Source of the DNA: Chloroflexota bacterium
Lineage (GTDB): Bacteria; Chloroflexota; Limnocylindria; Limnocylindrales; CSP1-4
Direction: 5' to 3'
Length of the DNA stretch: 24,098 nt
Assembly: GCA_003157175.1 (NCBI GenBank)
Contig: PMIQ01000139.1
Coordinates: 19,323-43,420, forward strand
In this document: positions 1-7,142 of the stretch, one piece after another
Layout: the number at the start of each line of letters is the position of its first letter
Numbering within the stretch: the stretch's first letter is position 1
The notes under the pieces: generated by a model
The model's database searches: none
Seen by the model: the letters and a program-made list of their open reading frames with translations, nothing else
What the model was told of the DNA's origin: nothing
Program-made: the position numbers and the translations under genes

Positions 1-231
1 CACGGGATCGAGCTCGGGCCGATCGTGGAGGCGTTCGGGTTCAGGTATCGCGCTGCGGGGGGCGGCGGCTACGCGGACCTGCGGACGGCCATCGAGGCGG
101 AGATGGGCCGGCCGGGCCTGCGCGTGGTCGAGCTGCGGACGGACCGGGCGCGCAACGCCGAGTTGCACGGCGCCGCGGCGGCGGCCGTGGCATCGGCGTT
201 GGCCGCGCTGGTCGGGGAGAGGACAGCGTGA
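1..231 (+). CDS. menD: MenD, 2-succinyl-5-enolpyruvyl-6-hydroxy-3-cyclohexene-1-carboxylate synthase (3' end, partial)
   Basis: Only the last 76 codons lie in the window, and the reading frame is open at the left edge. MenD is the ThDP-dependent enzyme that joins isochorismate and 2-oxoglutarate in menaquinone synthesis. The visible tail fits the end of the C-terminal ThDP-binding domain: a helix with EAFGFRYR, a DLRTAIEAE helix, then the strand VVELRTDRARNAELH, which resembles the family's terminal Arg-Asn-His segment. The assignment is strengthened by the next genes, which are menH, menB, menA, menC and menE. The stop codon overlaps the GTG start of menH by four bases (GTGA), indicating translational coupling. 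Catalytic residues lie outside the window and cannot be checked. Confidence 0.88.
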   Translation, partial: HGIELGPIVEAFGFRYRAAGGGGYADLRTAIEAEMGRPGLRVVELRTDRARNAELHGAAAAAVASALAALVGERTA

Positions 232-1073
232 CCCGCATCCACGTCGACGGCGCGAGCTACGAGGTTCGGAGCGGCGGCGACGGTCCGCCGATCCTGCTGA
301 TCCACGGCTTCACAGGCCGCGGAGCGGACTGGGCGCCGTTCCTTCCGGCGCTCCGCCGCGTGGCCACGACCATCACCGTCGATCTCCTCGGTCACGGCCG
401 CTCCGACTCCCCCGCCGACCCGGCCCGTCACGCCGTCGAACGCCAGGCCGCGGATCTGGCCGCCATCCTGCGGCAGCTCGGGGCCTCACCTGCGGCGGTG
501 GTCGGGTATTCGCTCGGGGCGCGGGTGGCGCTCCGGCTGGCGGTCGCCTCGTCGGGGGTCGTGGCCCGGCTGATGCTCGAGAGCCCCTCCGCGGGCATCG
601 CCGACCCGGCGGCCCGCGCCACGCGAGTGGCCGCCGACGAAGAGTTGGCTCGGATACTCGATCGGGCCGGCATCGAGGCCTTCGTCGAGCGCTGGGAGAA
701 CCTGCCCGTCTTCGCCTCCGAACGGGCGATGCCCGACCTCGACCGTGGCCGCCTCCACGCCGCCCGAATGAGAAACCGCGCCCCGGGCCTGGCCGCGTCA
801 CTGCGCGGCGCGGGGCAGGGAGCGATGGAGCCGCTCGGGAGCCGTCTGGCCGGCGTCAGGTCGCCGACACTGGTCGTCGCCGGGCCGCTCGACGGGGTCG
901 GCGCGGATCGGGCCATCGCGATCGCGGCCGCCATCCCGGCCGCGCGCCTGATGATGCTGGAAGGCACCGGCCACGCGCCGCACCGTGAGGCGCCGGATCG
1001 CTTCGCGGACCTGCTCGTCGACTTCGTCGCCCGCTCGGCACCGCTCCCCACCAGCGAAAGGAAACCGACATGA
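228..1073 (+). CDS. menH: MenH-like alpha/beta hydrolase, probable SHCHC synthase
   Basis: A 281-residue alpha/beta-hydrolase fold protein, about the usual MenH length. MenH eliminates pyruvate from SEPHCHC to give SHCHC in menaquinone synthesis. Visible landmarks are the oxyanion-loop segment LLIHGFTG (about residues 23-30), LLGHGRSD (53-60), the nucleophile elbow GYSLGAR with Ser95, an acid residue near Asp222 ([11 protein letters not shown]), and His249 in [11 protein letters not shown] at 228 is the start because it overlaps the menD stop (GTGA). The stop overlaps the menB ATG in the same way. Position between menD and menB is the main reason to call it MenH rather than a generic hydrolase. 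It is presumably cytoplasmic, with no signal peptide or membrane segment. Confidence 0.87.
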   Translation: MTRIHVDGASYEVRSGGDGPPILLIHGFTGRGADWAPFLPALRRVATTITVDLLGHGRSDSPADPARHAVERQAADLAAILRQLGASPAAVVGYSLGARVALRLAVASSGVVARLMLESPSAGIADPAARATRVAADEELARILDRAGIEAFVERWENLPVFASERAMPDLDRGRLHAARMRNRAPGLAASLRGAGQGAMEPLGSRLAGVRSPTLVVAGPLDGVGADRAIAIAAAIPAARLMMLEGTGHAPHREAPDRFADLLVDFVARSAPLPTSERKPT

Positions 1074-1903
1074 CGACCGGCCCGAAGACCGCCTGGACTT
1101 CGGTCGTGGAATACCGCGACATCCGCTACGAGCATTCGGGCACCGGCATCGCACTCGTCACCATCGACCGGCCGGAGGTGCGCAACGCGTTCCGGCCTGA
1201 GACCGTGGCCGAGCTGATCGATGCCTTTCGCCGCATTCGAGACGACGGCTCGATCGGCTGCGTTCTGCTGACGGGCGCCGGAGACAAGGCCTTCTGCTCG
1301 GGCGGGGACCTGCGGGTCAAGGGCCGAGGTGGCTACGTTGGCGACGACGGACTTGCTCGGCTCAACGTCCTGGATCTGCAGCGCCAGATCCGCTCGTTGC
1401 CAGTCCCGGTGATCGCTCTCGTAAACGGCTTCGCGATCGGGGGCGGTCACGTCCTGCACATCGTCTGCGACCTGTCGCTGGCATCGGACAACGCGATCTT
1501 CGGCCAGGTCGGGCCCCAGGTCGGCAGCTTCGACGCGGGCTTCGGGATCGGGCTCCTGGCCCGCCTCGTCGGCGACAAGAAGGCCAAGGAGATCTGGTTC
1601 CTGTGCCGTCGATATGACGCCGCGGAGGCGCTGGCGATGGGCCTGGTCAACGCCGTGGTGCCGCCGGATCAGCTGCTCGACGAGGGCGTCGCCTGGGCGG
1701 ACGAAATCCTGGCCATGAGCCCGACGGCGGTCCGCTTCCTGAAGTCGGCCTTCCTGGTGGCAACCGACGGACTGGCCGGTCTGCAGGAATTCGCCGGCAA
1801 CGCGACCGGCCTCTACTACACAACCGACGAAGCGCACGAGGGTTCGAAGGCCTTCCTCGAGAAGCGCAAGCCCGACTTCAAGCGGTTCCCCCGCCGACCC
1901 TGA
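1070..1903 (+). CDS. menB: MenB, 1,4-dihydroxy-2-naphthoyl-CoA synthase
   Basis: A 277-residue crotonase-fold enzyme that cyclises o-succinylbenzoyl-CoA to DHNA-CoA. Similarity to E. coli MenB runs over the whole length, including AFCSGGD (74-80), GGY with Tyr89, [11 protein letters not shown] (98-108), [12 protein letters not shown] (119-130), [13 protein letters not shown] (145-157), EIWFLCR (174-180) and the C-terminal [11 protein letters not shown]. Asp155 and Tyr250 match known active-site positions. Gly148, Gln146 and Trp176 correspond to the bicarbonate pocket of type I MenB, so bicarbonate dependence is inferred. The residue between Gln and Gly is Val147, where E. coli has Thr. The ATG overlaps the menH stop (ATGA). 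Ten bases separate its stop from menA. Confidence 0.97.
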   Translation: MTTGPKTAWTSVVEYRDIRYEHSGTGIALVTIDRPEVRNAFRPETVAELIDAFRRIRDDGSIGCVLLTGAGDKAFCSGGDLRVKGRGGYVGDDGLARLNVLDLQRQIRSLPVPVIALVNGFAIGGGHVLHIVCDLSLASDNAIFGQVGPQVGSFDAGFGIGLLARLVGDKKAKEIWFLCRRYDAAEALAMGLVNAVVPPDQLLDEGVAWADEILAMSPTAVRFLKSAFLVATDGLAGLQEFAGNATGLYYTTDEAHEGSKAFLEKRKPDFKRFPRRP

Positions 1904-1913
1904 GGCCTGCCAC

Positions 1914-2870
1914 ATGAACGACGCCTCCTCCTCCGCCTTGCGGCCTTCCGCGCCGCCGACCGACCGGCCTTCGGGCGTGAAGGTCTGGCTGCTGGCGATT
2001 CGGCCAGCGACTTTGCCGGCCGCGGTCGGGCCGGTGCTGGTCGGGCTGGGCGCGGCCATCGGCTCGGGCGCCGCGTTTCGACTCGACACGGCGCTGGCTT
2101 GCCTGGCGGTGGCGCTGCTGCTCCAGATCGCGGCCAACATGGCCAACGACCTGGCCGACTTCCGGCGGGGCGCCGACACTCCGGACCGGACGGGACCGAC
2201 TCGCGTCGCCGCGGCCGGCCTGATGACCGAGCGCCGGCTGGAGGTCGGGATCGCCTTTGTCATCGCCGCGTCCGCGGTCTTCGGGCTGTACCTGGCGTTC
2301 GTCGGCGGGCTCGGCATGCTGGTCCTCGGCGCTCTCGCCGTCGTGTCGGCCCTGGCCTACACCGGCGGACCCTGGCCGTACGGCTACCGCGGCCTGGGCG
2401 AGGTCTTCGTCTTCGCCTTCTTCGGCCTGATGGCGGTCGGCGCCACGGCGTATCTGCAGGCCGGCCGGGTCGAGGCGGTGTACCTGCTCGCGGCCGTGCC
2501 GATGGGCGCGCTGATCACCGGGATCCTGATCGTCAACAACCTGCGCGACATCCCGACAGATCGGGCCGCGGGCAAGCGGACGCTGGCGGTCATGTTCGGC
2601 GAGGGGTTCGCGAAGACCGAGTATTACGCGATGCTGGCGGCGGCGGCCGCGACTCCGCCGCTTCTGCTGGCCGCGGGGTTCGCGGGGCTGGCGGTTCTGC
2701 TGCCGCTTCTCTGCGGGCTCATGGTTCCGCCGCTGGTCCGCGAGGTCCGAGCCGTCGGGCCCGGGTCCGATCGGCGACGGCTCAACCTGGTGCTGAAGGG
2801 CACTGCCCGGCTGTCGCTGGCGTACGGGGTCTTGTTCGCGATCGGGCTGGCCGTCAGGATCGGTACGTGA
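1914..2870 (+). CDS. menA: MenA, 1,4-dihydroxy-2-naphthoate polyprenyltransferase
   Basis: A 318-residue UbiA-superfamily integral membrane prenyltransferase that attaches the isoprenoid tail to DHNA with loss of CO2. The first Asp-rich motif lies at about residues 75-88 (NMANDLADFRRGAD). The second lies at 208-222 (NNLRDIPTDRAAGK), followed by the typical RTLAVMFGE. Eight or so hydrophobic stretches alternate with these loops, and the N-terminal WLLAIRPATLPAAVGPVLVG is typical of MenA. The first 20 residues are Ser/Pro-rich and cytoplasmic. ATG at 1914 is chosen because it follows the menB stop by ten bases and retains the full first helix. The stop overlaps the menC GTG. Confidence 0.96.
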   Translation: MNDASSSALRPSAPPTDRPSGVKVWLLAIRPATLPAAVGPVLVGLGAAIGSGAAFRLDTALACLAVALLLQIAANMANDLADFRRGADTPDRTGPTRVAAAGLMTERRLEVGIAFVIAASAVFGLYLAFVGGLGMLVLGALAVVSALAYTGGPWPYGYRGLGEVFVFAFFGLMAVGATAYLQAGRVEAVYLLAAVPMGALITGILIVNNLRDIPTDRAAGKRTLAVMFGEGFAKTEYYAMLAAAAATPPLLLAAGFAGLAVLLPLLCGLMVPPLVREVRAVGPGSDRRRLNLVLKGTARLSLAYGVLFAIGLAVRIGT

Positions 2871-3997
2871 GCGGCGAGGAGACGGCGAGCGCCTTCGCCG
2901 TTGTGGCTGCTGAGGCGATCCGGGTGCGGGTGCCGTTTCGCCGACCGATCCGCACGGCGGCGGGGGAGTGGACCCATCGCGAGTCCTGGATCCTACGGCT
3001 GTTCGACGCCGCGGGTGGGGTCGGGGTGGGCGAGGCCGCGCTGGACTTCGATGCGGCCGAAGGGGCGGTCGAAGCCGAGCTGGCTCGACTGATTGGCGAG
3101 CTGGTCGAACGCCTGTGCGCTGGCGGCCGTTTGCCGCGCGGCGACGAGCTCCAAGCGGCTGGCGTACCGGGTCGGGCGTTGACGTGCGCGCTCAGTTCGG
3201 TGTACGCCAGTCTCCACCGCGGCTTGAGGAGTAGGGGCTTCGCCGGTCCGGTGCCGGTGAACGCCACGATCGGATACCTGGAATTGGCGGAGGCTGAGGC
3301 GGCGGCGCGAGAAGCCGTCGCTGCCGGTTTCGGCACGATCAAGATGAAGGTCGGTCCGGAACGCGACACTGGAGAACTGGTCGAGCGCGTGGCAGTGGTG
3401 CGAATGGCTGCTGGGCCGGACGTGCGCCTGCGGCTGGATGTGAACGGGGCATGGGGCGTGGTCACCGCTCGGGAGCGCATCGCGGCCGTGGCCCCTTACG
3501 GGATCGAGTATGTGGAGCAGCCCGTGGCCGCAGGGGACCCGCGCTCTCTGGCGGCGGTCCGCGAGGCGTCGCCCGTGCCGATCGGCGCTGACGAATCGGT
3601 GTGCTGTGTGAAGGCGGCGCGCGAGCTGGTCGAGGCTTGGGCCGCCGACGTCCTGGTCGTCAAACTGGCGCGAGTCGGCGGGCGGACCGCGGCCGTGTTG
3701 ATCGCGGCGCTTGCCGCTGCGAATGGCGTGCCCGTGGTCATCTCGACACTCTTCGAGACGGGAGTCGGCATCTCGGCGGCGCTCGGGGCAGTATCGGCAG
3801 TTGGGGCGCCAGACGGCGTGCCGCCCAGTTTCGCCGAACTGGCTCACGGCCTTGCGACGGCGCATCTGCTCGAATCCGACCTCTTGACCCAGCCGCTGCG
3901 GGTCGCGGACGGGCGCATGGTTGTGCCGGTCGACATCGCCCTGGATGAATTGGCCCTGAGGCACTATGCCGTCGAGTGGCACGGGCGCCGCCCATGA
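2867..3997 (+). CDS. menC: MenC, o-succinylbenzoate synthase (enolase superfamily)
   Basis: A 376-residue enolase-superfamily enzyme that dehydrates SHCHC to o-succinylbenzoate. The open frame extends far upstream inside menA, but GTG at 2867 is the credible start: it overlaps the menA stop (GTGA) and begins just before the N-terminal capping domain. The barrel carries the expected residues: the KMK pair (Lys159, Lys161) as acid/base, metal ligands Asp191 (RLDVNGAW), Glu217 (YVEQP) and Asp242 (GADES), and the opposite catalytic Lys266 (VVKLARVGG). All ligands are intact, so activity is expected. Some enolase-superfamily racemases look similar, but the operon position makes MenC the best call. 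Its TGA overlaps the menE ATG. Confidence 0.94.
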   Translation: MSGEETASAFAVVAAEAIRVRVPFRRPIRTAAGEWTHRESWILRLFDAAGGVGVGEAALDFDAAEGAVEAELARLIGELVERLCAGGRLPRGDELQAAGVPGRALTCALSSVYASLHRGLRSRGFAGPVPVNATIGYLELAEAEAAAREAVAAGFGTIKMKVGPERDTGELVERVAVVRMAAGPDVRLRLDVNGAWGVVTARERIAAVAPYGIEYVEQPVAAGDPRSLAAVREASPVPIGADESVCCVKAARELVEAWAADVLVVKLARVGGRTAAVLIAALAAANGVPVVISTLFETGVGISAALGAVSAVGAPDGVPPSFAELAHGLATAHLLESDLLTQPLRVADGRMVVPVDIALDELALRHYAVEWHGRRP

Positions 3998-6330
3998 CCG
4001 TCGTGCCGCCCTTTGTCGAGGCCGCCCGCGTTCACGCCCGCCTTCGACCCGACGATCCCGCCGTCCTCGACGGCGACGTCCGCTGGTCGTGGGCCGAGCT
4101 CGACCGGCGCGCCGACCTCGTGGTCGCCGGGTTGGAGGCCGCGGGCATCGCGCCGGGCGACCGCGTCGGGTTTCTAGCCGTGGCCTCTGCCGGAGTCCTG
4201 GCCGCGTTCCACGGCATGGTCAGGGCCGGCATCGTCGCCGTGCCGATCGGGCCGCGGCTGACAGTGCCGGAAATCGCCACGATCGCGGAGGCCGCGCGCC
4301 TCCGAGCGATCGTGGCCCCGAACGCCGCTCGACGTGAGATCGAGGGGATCCCGGCCCTCGATCTCGAGGCCTTGCTCGATTCCCGTGGGTCGGGGTCGTC
4401 ACGCCGCGCCGCGTCCGCCGGCGCGCCGGCCGTCATCGTCCCCACCTCGGGAACCGTCGGCCGGCCGAAGCTCGTCCGCCTCGGAGCGGCTCAGCTCGAT
4501 GCCAGCGCCGCAGCGTGGTCCGCCGTGCTGCCGCCGGCGACCGGCTGGCTGCTGTCGCTGACCCTCGCCCACGTTTCAGGCATCGGGATGCTGGTGCGGG
4601 CCGCCCGGGCGGGCGTGCCGGTCGTCGTGCCCGTCTCCGCGGACGACGAGCCGATCCTCGCCGGACTTCGCGCCGCGCGATCGGTGGGCATGAGCGTCAG
4701 CCACATGTCGCTGGTGGCGCTGCAGCTGGTCCGCCTTCTCGACGCCGCGGAGGGCGCCGCACCTCCCGCCGAGGTTCGCGCCATTCTCCTGGGCGGCGGC
4801 CCGATTCCCGAGTCGGTCGTGTCGCGGGCGCTGGCTGCCGGCTGGCCGATCGTCCCCAGCTACGGCATGACCGAGACGGCCTCGGGCGTGGTCGCGATGC
4901 CGCTCGGCGAGGCCGGCCGTCGCCCCTGGTCGGCGGGACGACCGCTGCCCAGCGTCGAACTTCGGATCGGGACTCCCGACGGCGCGGCGGCCACTCCCGC
5001 CGCACCCGACGCGGTAGGCGAGATCCTCGTGCGCGGACCGATGGTCTTCGCCGGCTACGAGAACGACCCGGAAGCGTCCGCCGCCGCCATCGACTCGCAC
5101 GGCTGGCTGCACACTGGCGATCTCGGCAGCCTGGACGGCGAGCGCTGGCTCCGCGTCACCGCCCGGCGCGACGAGATCATCATCTCGGGCGGCGAGAACG
5201 TCGCTCCCGCCGAGATCGAGGCCGTGCTGGCGGGCCATCCGGCCGTCGCCGATGCCGGCGTCGTCGGTGTCCCAGACGAGAGATGGGGCTCCGTCCCCAT
5301 CGCCATTGTGGCGTTCCGCCCCGGCTGCCGCGAGGACCCGGAGATTCTCCGGGCGTTCGTCCGCGACCGGCTGGCCTCGTTCAAGGTGCCGGCCCGCGTC
5401 GTCGAAGTCGATGCCATCCCCAGGTCGCCCGCCGGCAAGCTGCTCTGGCGCTCGCTGCCGGCGCTGGTCGCCGCCGGAGGCCCGGCCGTCTCCGGTGGGC
5501 CCGGCCGCCGCCCCTCGCTGGCCGGGACGACGCGGATCGAAGCCGACGACGGCCAACCGCTTGCCAGGCGCGACCTTTCCGGGGCGCCTGGCGCGCCCAC
5601 CGTCATCCTGCTCCACGCGACCCTTTCGACCTCCCGCCAGCTGCTGCGACTCGCCGGGTTGCTCCGGCCCGACGCCCGCGTCCTGCTGCCCGATCGGCGA
5701 GGAAGCGGCGCCAGCGCGATGGAGGCCCCGGCGCCGGTCTCGATCGCGCGCCACGTCGCCGATCTCCTGGCCGTCCTCGACGCCGCCGCCGTGGCCCGCC
5801 CCGTCATCTTCGGCCACAGCTTCGGCGCGCTGCTGGCGATCGAGTTCGCGGCACGTCACCCGGAACGGGCGGCCGCGGTCGTCGCGTACGAACCGCCCTA
5901 TCTGGCGGTCGCCTCCGCGGCGTTGGTTGCGCGGCTCGGTCGGGTGGGCGACGCCGTCGCCGCCGTGCACGCCACCGGCGGCCCCGCCGCGGCGGCTCAG
6001 CTGTTCGTCCGCGCGGTCGCCGGCGACGGCGCGTGGGAGAGTCTCGCACCGGCCCAGCGCGCCTCGCTCGAGGCGAATGGTTCGGGCGCCCTGGCCGACA
6101 CCTCGATGTCCGATCTCGACCTCGAAGGGCTGTCGCGCATCACCTGTCCGGTCGTGCTCGCCACTGGTGGCGCCTCGGACGACTTCTATGCCCCGATCGC
6201 CGACGCGCTCGCGGCCGCCATCCACGGTTCGCGCCGAGTGGTTCTTCCGGGCCTGCGCCACGTCGCGCCCGTCACGGACCCGGCGCCGTTCGCCGGGTTA
6301 CTCGCGGAGCTGCTCGCCAAACGGATCTGA
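3994..6330 (+). CDS. menE: MenE-type o-succinylbenzoate-CoA ligase fused to an alpha/beta hydrolase domain
   Basis: A 778-residue two-domain protein. Residues 1 to about 490 form an ANL-superfamily AMP-forming ligase, expected to activate o-succinylbenzoate to its CoA ester. Motifs are PTSGTVGRPK (150-159), PSYGMTETASG (288-298), WLHTGDLG (371-378), RRDEIIISGGENVAP (391-405) and SPAGKLLW with catalytic Lys482. A Gly/Pro/Ala-rich linker (about 493-512) leads to a full alpha/beta-hydrolase domain (about 513-778) with LLHATLS, the elbow GHSFG (Ser609), Asp729 or Asp730, and His756 in LRHVAP. ATG at 3994 overlaps the menC stop (ATGA); a GTG 18 bases earlier is less likely. Known MenE proteins are about 450-500 residues and end after the Lys motif, so the hydrolase is an addition. 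No stop or frame change separates the domains. A DHNA-CoA thioesterase role is inference only. Confidence 0.9.
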   Translation: MTVVPPFVEAARVHARLRPDDPAVLDGDVRWSWAELDRRADLVVAGLEAAGIAPGDRVGFLAVASAGVLAAFHGMVRAGIVAVPIGPRLTVPEIATIAEAARLRAIVAPNAARREIEGIPALDLEALLDSRGSGSSRRAASAGAPAVIVPTSGTVGRPKLVRLGAAQLDASAAAWSAVLPPATGWLLSLTLAHVSGIGMLVRAARAGVPVVVPVSADDEPILAGLRAARSVGMSVSHMSLVALQLVRLLDAAEGAAPPAEVRAILLGGGPIPESVVSRALAAGWPIVPSYGMTETASGVVAMPLGEAGRRPWSAGRPLPSVELRIGTPDGAAATPAAPDAVGEILVRGPMVFAGYENDPEASAAAIDSHGWLHTGDLGSLDGERWLRVTARRDEIIISGGENVAPAEIEAVLAGHPAVADAGVVGVPDERWGSVPIAIVAFRPGCREDPEILRAFVRDRLASFKVPARVVEVDAIPRSPAGKLLWRSLPALVAAGGPAVSGGPGRRPSLAGTTRIEADDGQPLARRDLSGAPGAPTVILLHATLSTSRQLLRLAGLLRPDARVLLPDRRGSGASAMEAPAPVSIARHVADLLAVLDAAAVARPVIFGHSFGALLAIEFAARHPERAAAVVAYEPPYLAVASAALVARLGRVGDAVAAVHATGGPAAAAQLFVRAVAGDGAWESLAPAQRASLEANGSGALADTSMSDLDLEGLSRITCPVVLATGGASDDFYAPIADALAAAIHGSRRVVLPGLRHVAPVTDPAPFAGLLAELLAKRI

Positions 6331-6335
6331 ACGAG

Positions 6336-6596
6336 ATGACCGGTTGTGCCCTGGCCGCCCGACCCCAGCCTGCGTCGCTGTTCGCCGGAAACGACTTCAT
6401 CGCCTTCGGCGCGATCCAGGCGCTTCGAGAGGCGCGAATGGACGTCCCCGCGGACATGTCGGTTGCCGTCTTCGACGACCTGCCGCCGGGCCGGGTTCTC
6501 GACCCGTCCCTGACGGTGGTCTCTCAGCCCGCCTACGAGATCGGAAGGCGGGCCGCCGAACTGAGGCTCGAGCGATTTGACGGGCGCTGTCCCTGA
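6336..6596 (+). pseudogene. LacI-family transcriptional regulator, C-terminal remnant
   Basis: About 86 codons resembling the end of the LacI/GalR periplasmic-binding-like effector domain: LFAGNDFIAFGAIQALREA, then VPADMSVAVFDDLP, then LDPSLTVVSQPAYEIGRRAAE. A complete regulator is about 330-350 residues and starts with a helix-turn-helix. Here the DNA-binding domain and roughly the first three quarters are missing. Recognisable homology begins within about ten bases of the menE stop, placing a deletion junction at about 6331-6345. The frame is open upstream inside menE, but that part is only a shadow of menE. No start codon with a convincing ribosome-binding site was found, so expression is unlikely. 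Confidence 0.82.
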
Positions 6597-6690
6597 GGAG
6601 GCGCGCACCATCCTCCGGGCGCCGAGGAATGCCACGGTGCGCCGAGACTAGAATTCGAGAACCAGGCCGTTTTCAAGCGTCCTATTCCCC

Positions 6691-6716
6691 ATGGAGGCGC
6701 ACCATGGAGGCGCACC
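6691..6716 (+). repeat. Tandem 13-bp duplication carrying the ribosome-binding site of the fucI remnant
   Basis: ATGGAGGCGCACC occurs twice head to tail (6691-6703 and 6704-6716), directly followed by GTG at 6717. Each unit contains GGAGG. The second copy is correctly spaced as Shine-Dalgarno for the GTG, so the duplication doubles the translation signal of a now-dead gene. Replication slippage is the simplest origin. Confidence 0.85.
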
Positions 6717-7096
6717 GTGGTCAAGCCCGTTCTGTCGGCAAGCCGGTATGTCGGCGATTGGCCGAAGATCGGAATCACCGCACCCTCGATCAGCGGACCG
6801 ACCCGACGTGGCCCACTCAATGGTTCACGCCAATCCTGACGGGAAGCGGTCCGTTCAAGGACGTGTACAGCGTGATGGCCAATTGGGGCGCCAACCACTG
6901 CGCCGTGAGTTACGGGCACATCGGCGAGGACCTGATCAGCCTGGCCGCGCTGCTCCGCATCCCGGTCAGCATGCACAACGTCGCTCCCGAAAAGCTCTTC
7001 CGGCCGAGCGTCTGGAGCGCACTCGGGACCGCCGATCCGGAGGGCGCCGACTACCGGGCCTGCGCCAACTTCGGGCCGCTATACGGTCGCAGTTAG
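6717..7096 (+). pseudogene. fucI: L-fucose isomerase with large internal deletion and frameshift
   Basis: GTG at 6717 with GGAGG upstream begins a frame containing WPKIGI, resembling the extreme N-terminus of L-fucose isomerase (E. coli has LPKIGIRP). This frame ends about 23 codons later. From about 6782, in another frame, the sequence matches the C-terminal end of the enzyme: [63 protein letters not shown], then stop at 7096. A full isomerase is about 590 residues, so roughly 480 central codons are gone. The metal-binding His equivalent to E. coli His528 survives (codon 6896-6898). The two acidic metal ligands (Glu337, Asp361 in E. coli) were in the deleted part, so activity is excluded. 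The junction lies at about 6777-6785. Confidence 0.88.
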
Positions 7097-7142
7097 GCCA
7101 ATTGGTCGATCAACCTGGAGAGCTGACACAGCGGGAGAACTG

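Noticed and set aside
428..2317. 629-codon minus-strand open frame opposite menH, menB and menA
   Set aside because: It is an antisense shadow created by GC-rich codon use; the plus-strand genes are clearly conserved, and its translation has no recognisable domain.
4576..6261. 561-codon minus-strand open frame opposite menE
   Set aside because: Arg/Gly/Asp-rich translation without family features; the opposite strand encodes intact ligase and hydrolase motifs.
4515..6335. Long plus-strand frame leading into the LacI remnant
   Set aside because: The part overlapping menE is a shifted shadow; only from about 6336 does the translation show LacI homology.
6331..7142. Insertion sequence or transposon scar as the cause of the decayed genes
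   Set aside because: No transposase, terminal inverted repeats or target duplication was found; simple deletions explain the remnants.
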